A stretch of 64,000 nt of DNA from Thermus scotoductus DSM 8553 (GTDB lineage Bacteria; Deinococcota; Deinococci; Deinococcales; Thermaceae), in NCBI RefSeq assembly GCF_000381045.1, contig NZ_KB905731.1:1-64000 (forward strand), written 5' to 3'. Shown here piece by piece: positions 63,790-64,000 of the stretch. Under the pieces are notes generated by a model. It made no database searches, had not been told where the DNA came from, and saw nothing but the letters and a program-made list of their open reading frames with translations. The translations under genes were made by a program, and so were the position numbers. Position 1 is the stretch's first letter. Each line of letters opens with the position of its first letter.

Positions 63790-64000
63790 ATGAGGGCTTT
63801 TTCCAGCAAGTACGGGAACACCCTGGAGTTCGGTCACCTCATCGGGGGGGAGGAGGTCTTTGAAGGGAGGGTTCTGGAGAGGCGGAATCCCTCGGACCTC
63901 GAGGACCTGGTGGCCCGTTTTCCCGAGGGCACCAAGGAAACCCTGAGGAAAGCCGCCCTAAAGGCGCGGGAGGCCTTCAAGGAGTGGAGCCAGACCCCTG
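63790..64000 (+). CDS. aldehyde dehydrogenase family protein (5' part, runs off the window)
   Basis: The frame from ATG 63790 codes for about 70 residues with the N-terminal pattern of aldehyde dehydrogenases: FGHLIGGEEV, then RRNPSDLEDLVARFP and AALKAREAFKEWSQTP. Catalytic residues lie beyond the window edge, so the substrate class cannot be judged. GGAGG lies five bases upstream, and TAAAAT (63768-63773) overlaps the coaD stop, so it may have its own promoter. Confidence 0.75.
   Translation, partial: MRAFSSKYGNTLEFGHLIGGEEVFEGRVLERRNPSDLEDLVARFPEGTKETLRKAALKAREAFKEWSQTP

Overview
The window is chromosomal DNA of a Thermus species. Many proteins are near-identical in layout and motif to Thermus thermophilus proteins I recognise (CarB, MgtE, ClpP, SmpB, TrmI, O-acetylhomoserine sulfhydrylase, glutamine aminotransferase). 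Base composition is very G+C rich, genes are packed with ATGA/GTGA overlaps, and many genes have a -10 box only 6-8 bases before the start codon (leaderless transcripts). The sequence does not look like T. thermophilus itself, so a related Thermus is likely.

Layout. 1-254: decayed IS200/IS605 right end abutting ubiA. 0.25-7.4 kb (minus): menaquinone-type prenyltransferase, panD, rqcH, trmI, darA, carB. 7.4-11.1 kb: small rhodanese, tRNA-His, tRNA-Leu, trigger factor, clpP, clpX. 11.1-19.5 kb: pncB, metH, pabB-pabA fusion, pabC, greA. 19.5-25.6 kb: recO, small membrane protein, YmdB phosphodiesterase, ppc, NYN protein, queA. 25.6-27.4 kb (minus): divergent pyrophosphatase and mgtE behind a switch-like leader. 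27.4-31.1 kb: ffh, rpsP, khpA, rimM, trmD, rplS. 31.1-34.8 kb: response regulator, serine dehydratase alpha, sulfurtransferase, then a yybP-ykoY (manganese) riboswitch in front of a YugP-type membrane metallopeptidase. 34.8-41.6 kb (minus): MazG-like, smc, GerMN, cell-wall amidase, smpB, nitrilase-family hydrolase, bioY with a BirA-like operator. 41.7-44.7 kb: gap (with a 20-codon leader ORF), pgk, tpiA. 44.7-52.0 kb: accessory region with vapBC, an intact IS200/IS605 element (tnpA-tnpB), a SARP-like regulator, a truncated radical SAM gene and a two-permease ABC exporter. 52.0-57.0 kb: aminotransferase, pyruvate dehydrogenase E1 alpha/beta, DCC protein, hemL. 57-64 kb: mnmE, metX-metY behind a SAM-I riboswitch, tRNA-Pro, Na/Pi-type transporter, rsmD, coaD and the start of an aldehyde dehydrogenase.

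Main points of interest. (1) Upstream of the truncated radical SAM/ABC operon lie four RYGTAAC-type heptamers in two pairs, each pair with exact 11-bp periodicity, the last ending 9 bases before an extended -10 box. This is the geometry of SARP operators, and a SARP-like gene lies next door. (2) A manganese-type riboswitch with an overlapping terminator precedes a YugP metallopeptidase and a zinc-ribbon protein, an unusual client. (3) The mgtE leader can form two mutually exclusive helices, one covering the Shine-Dalgarno. (4) A bioY operator, a gap leader peptide, and a 14-bp motif shared by two distant promoters. None of these was tested by computation; all are readings of the sequence.
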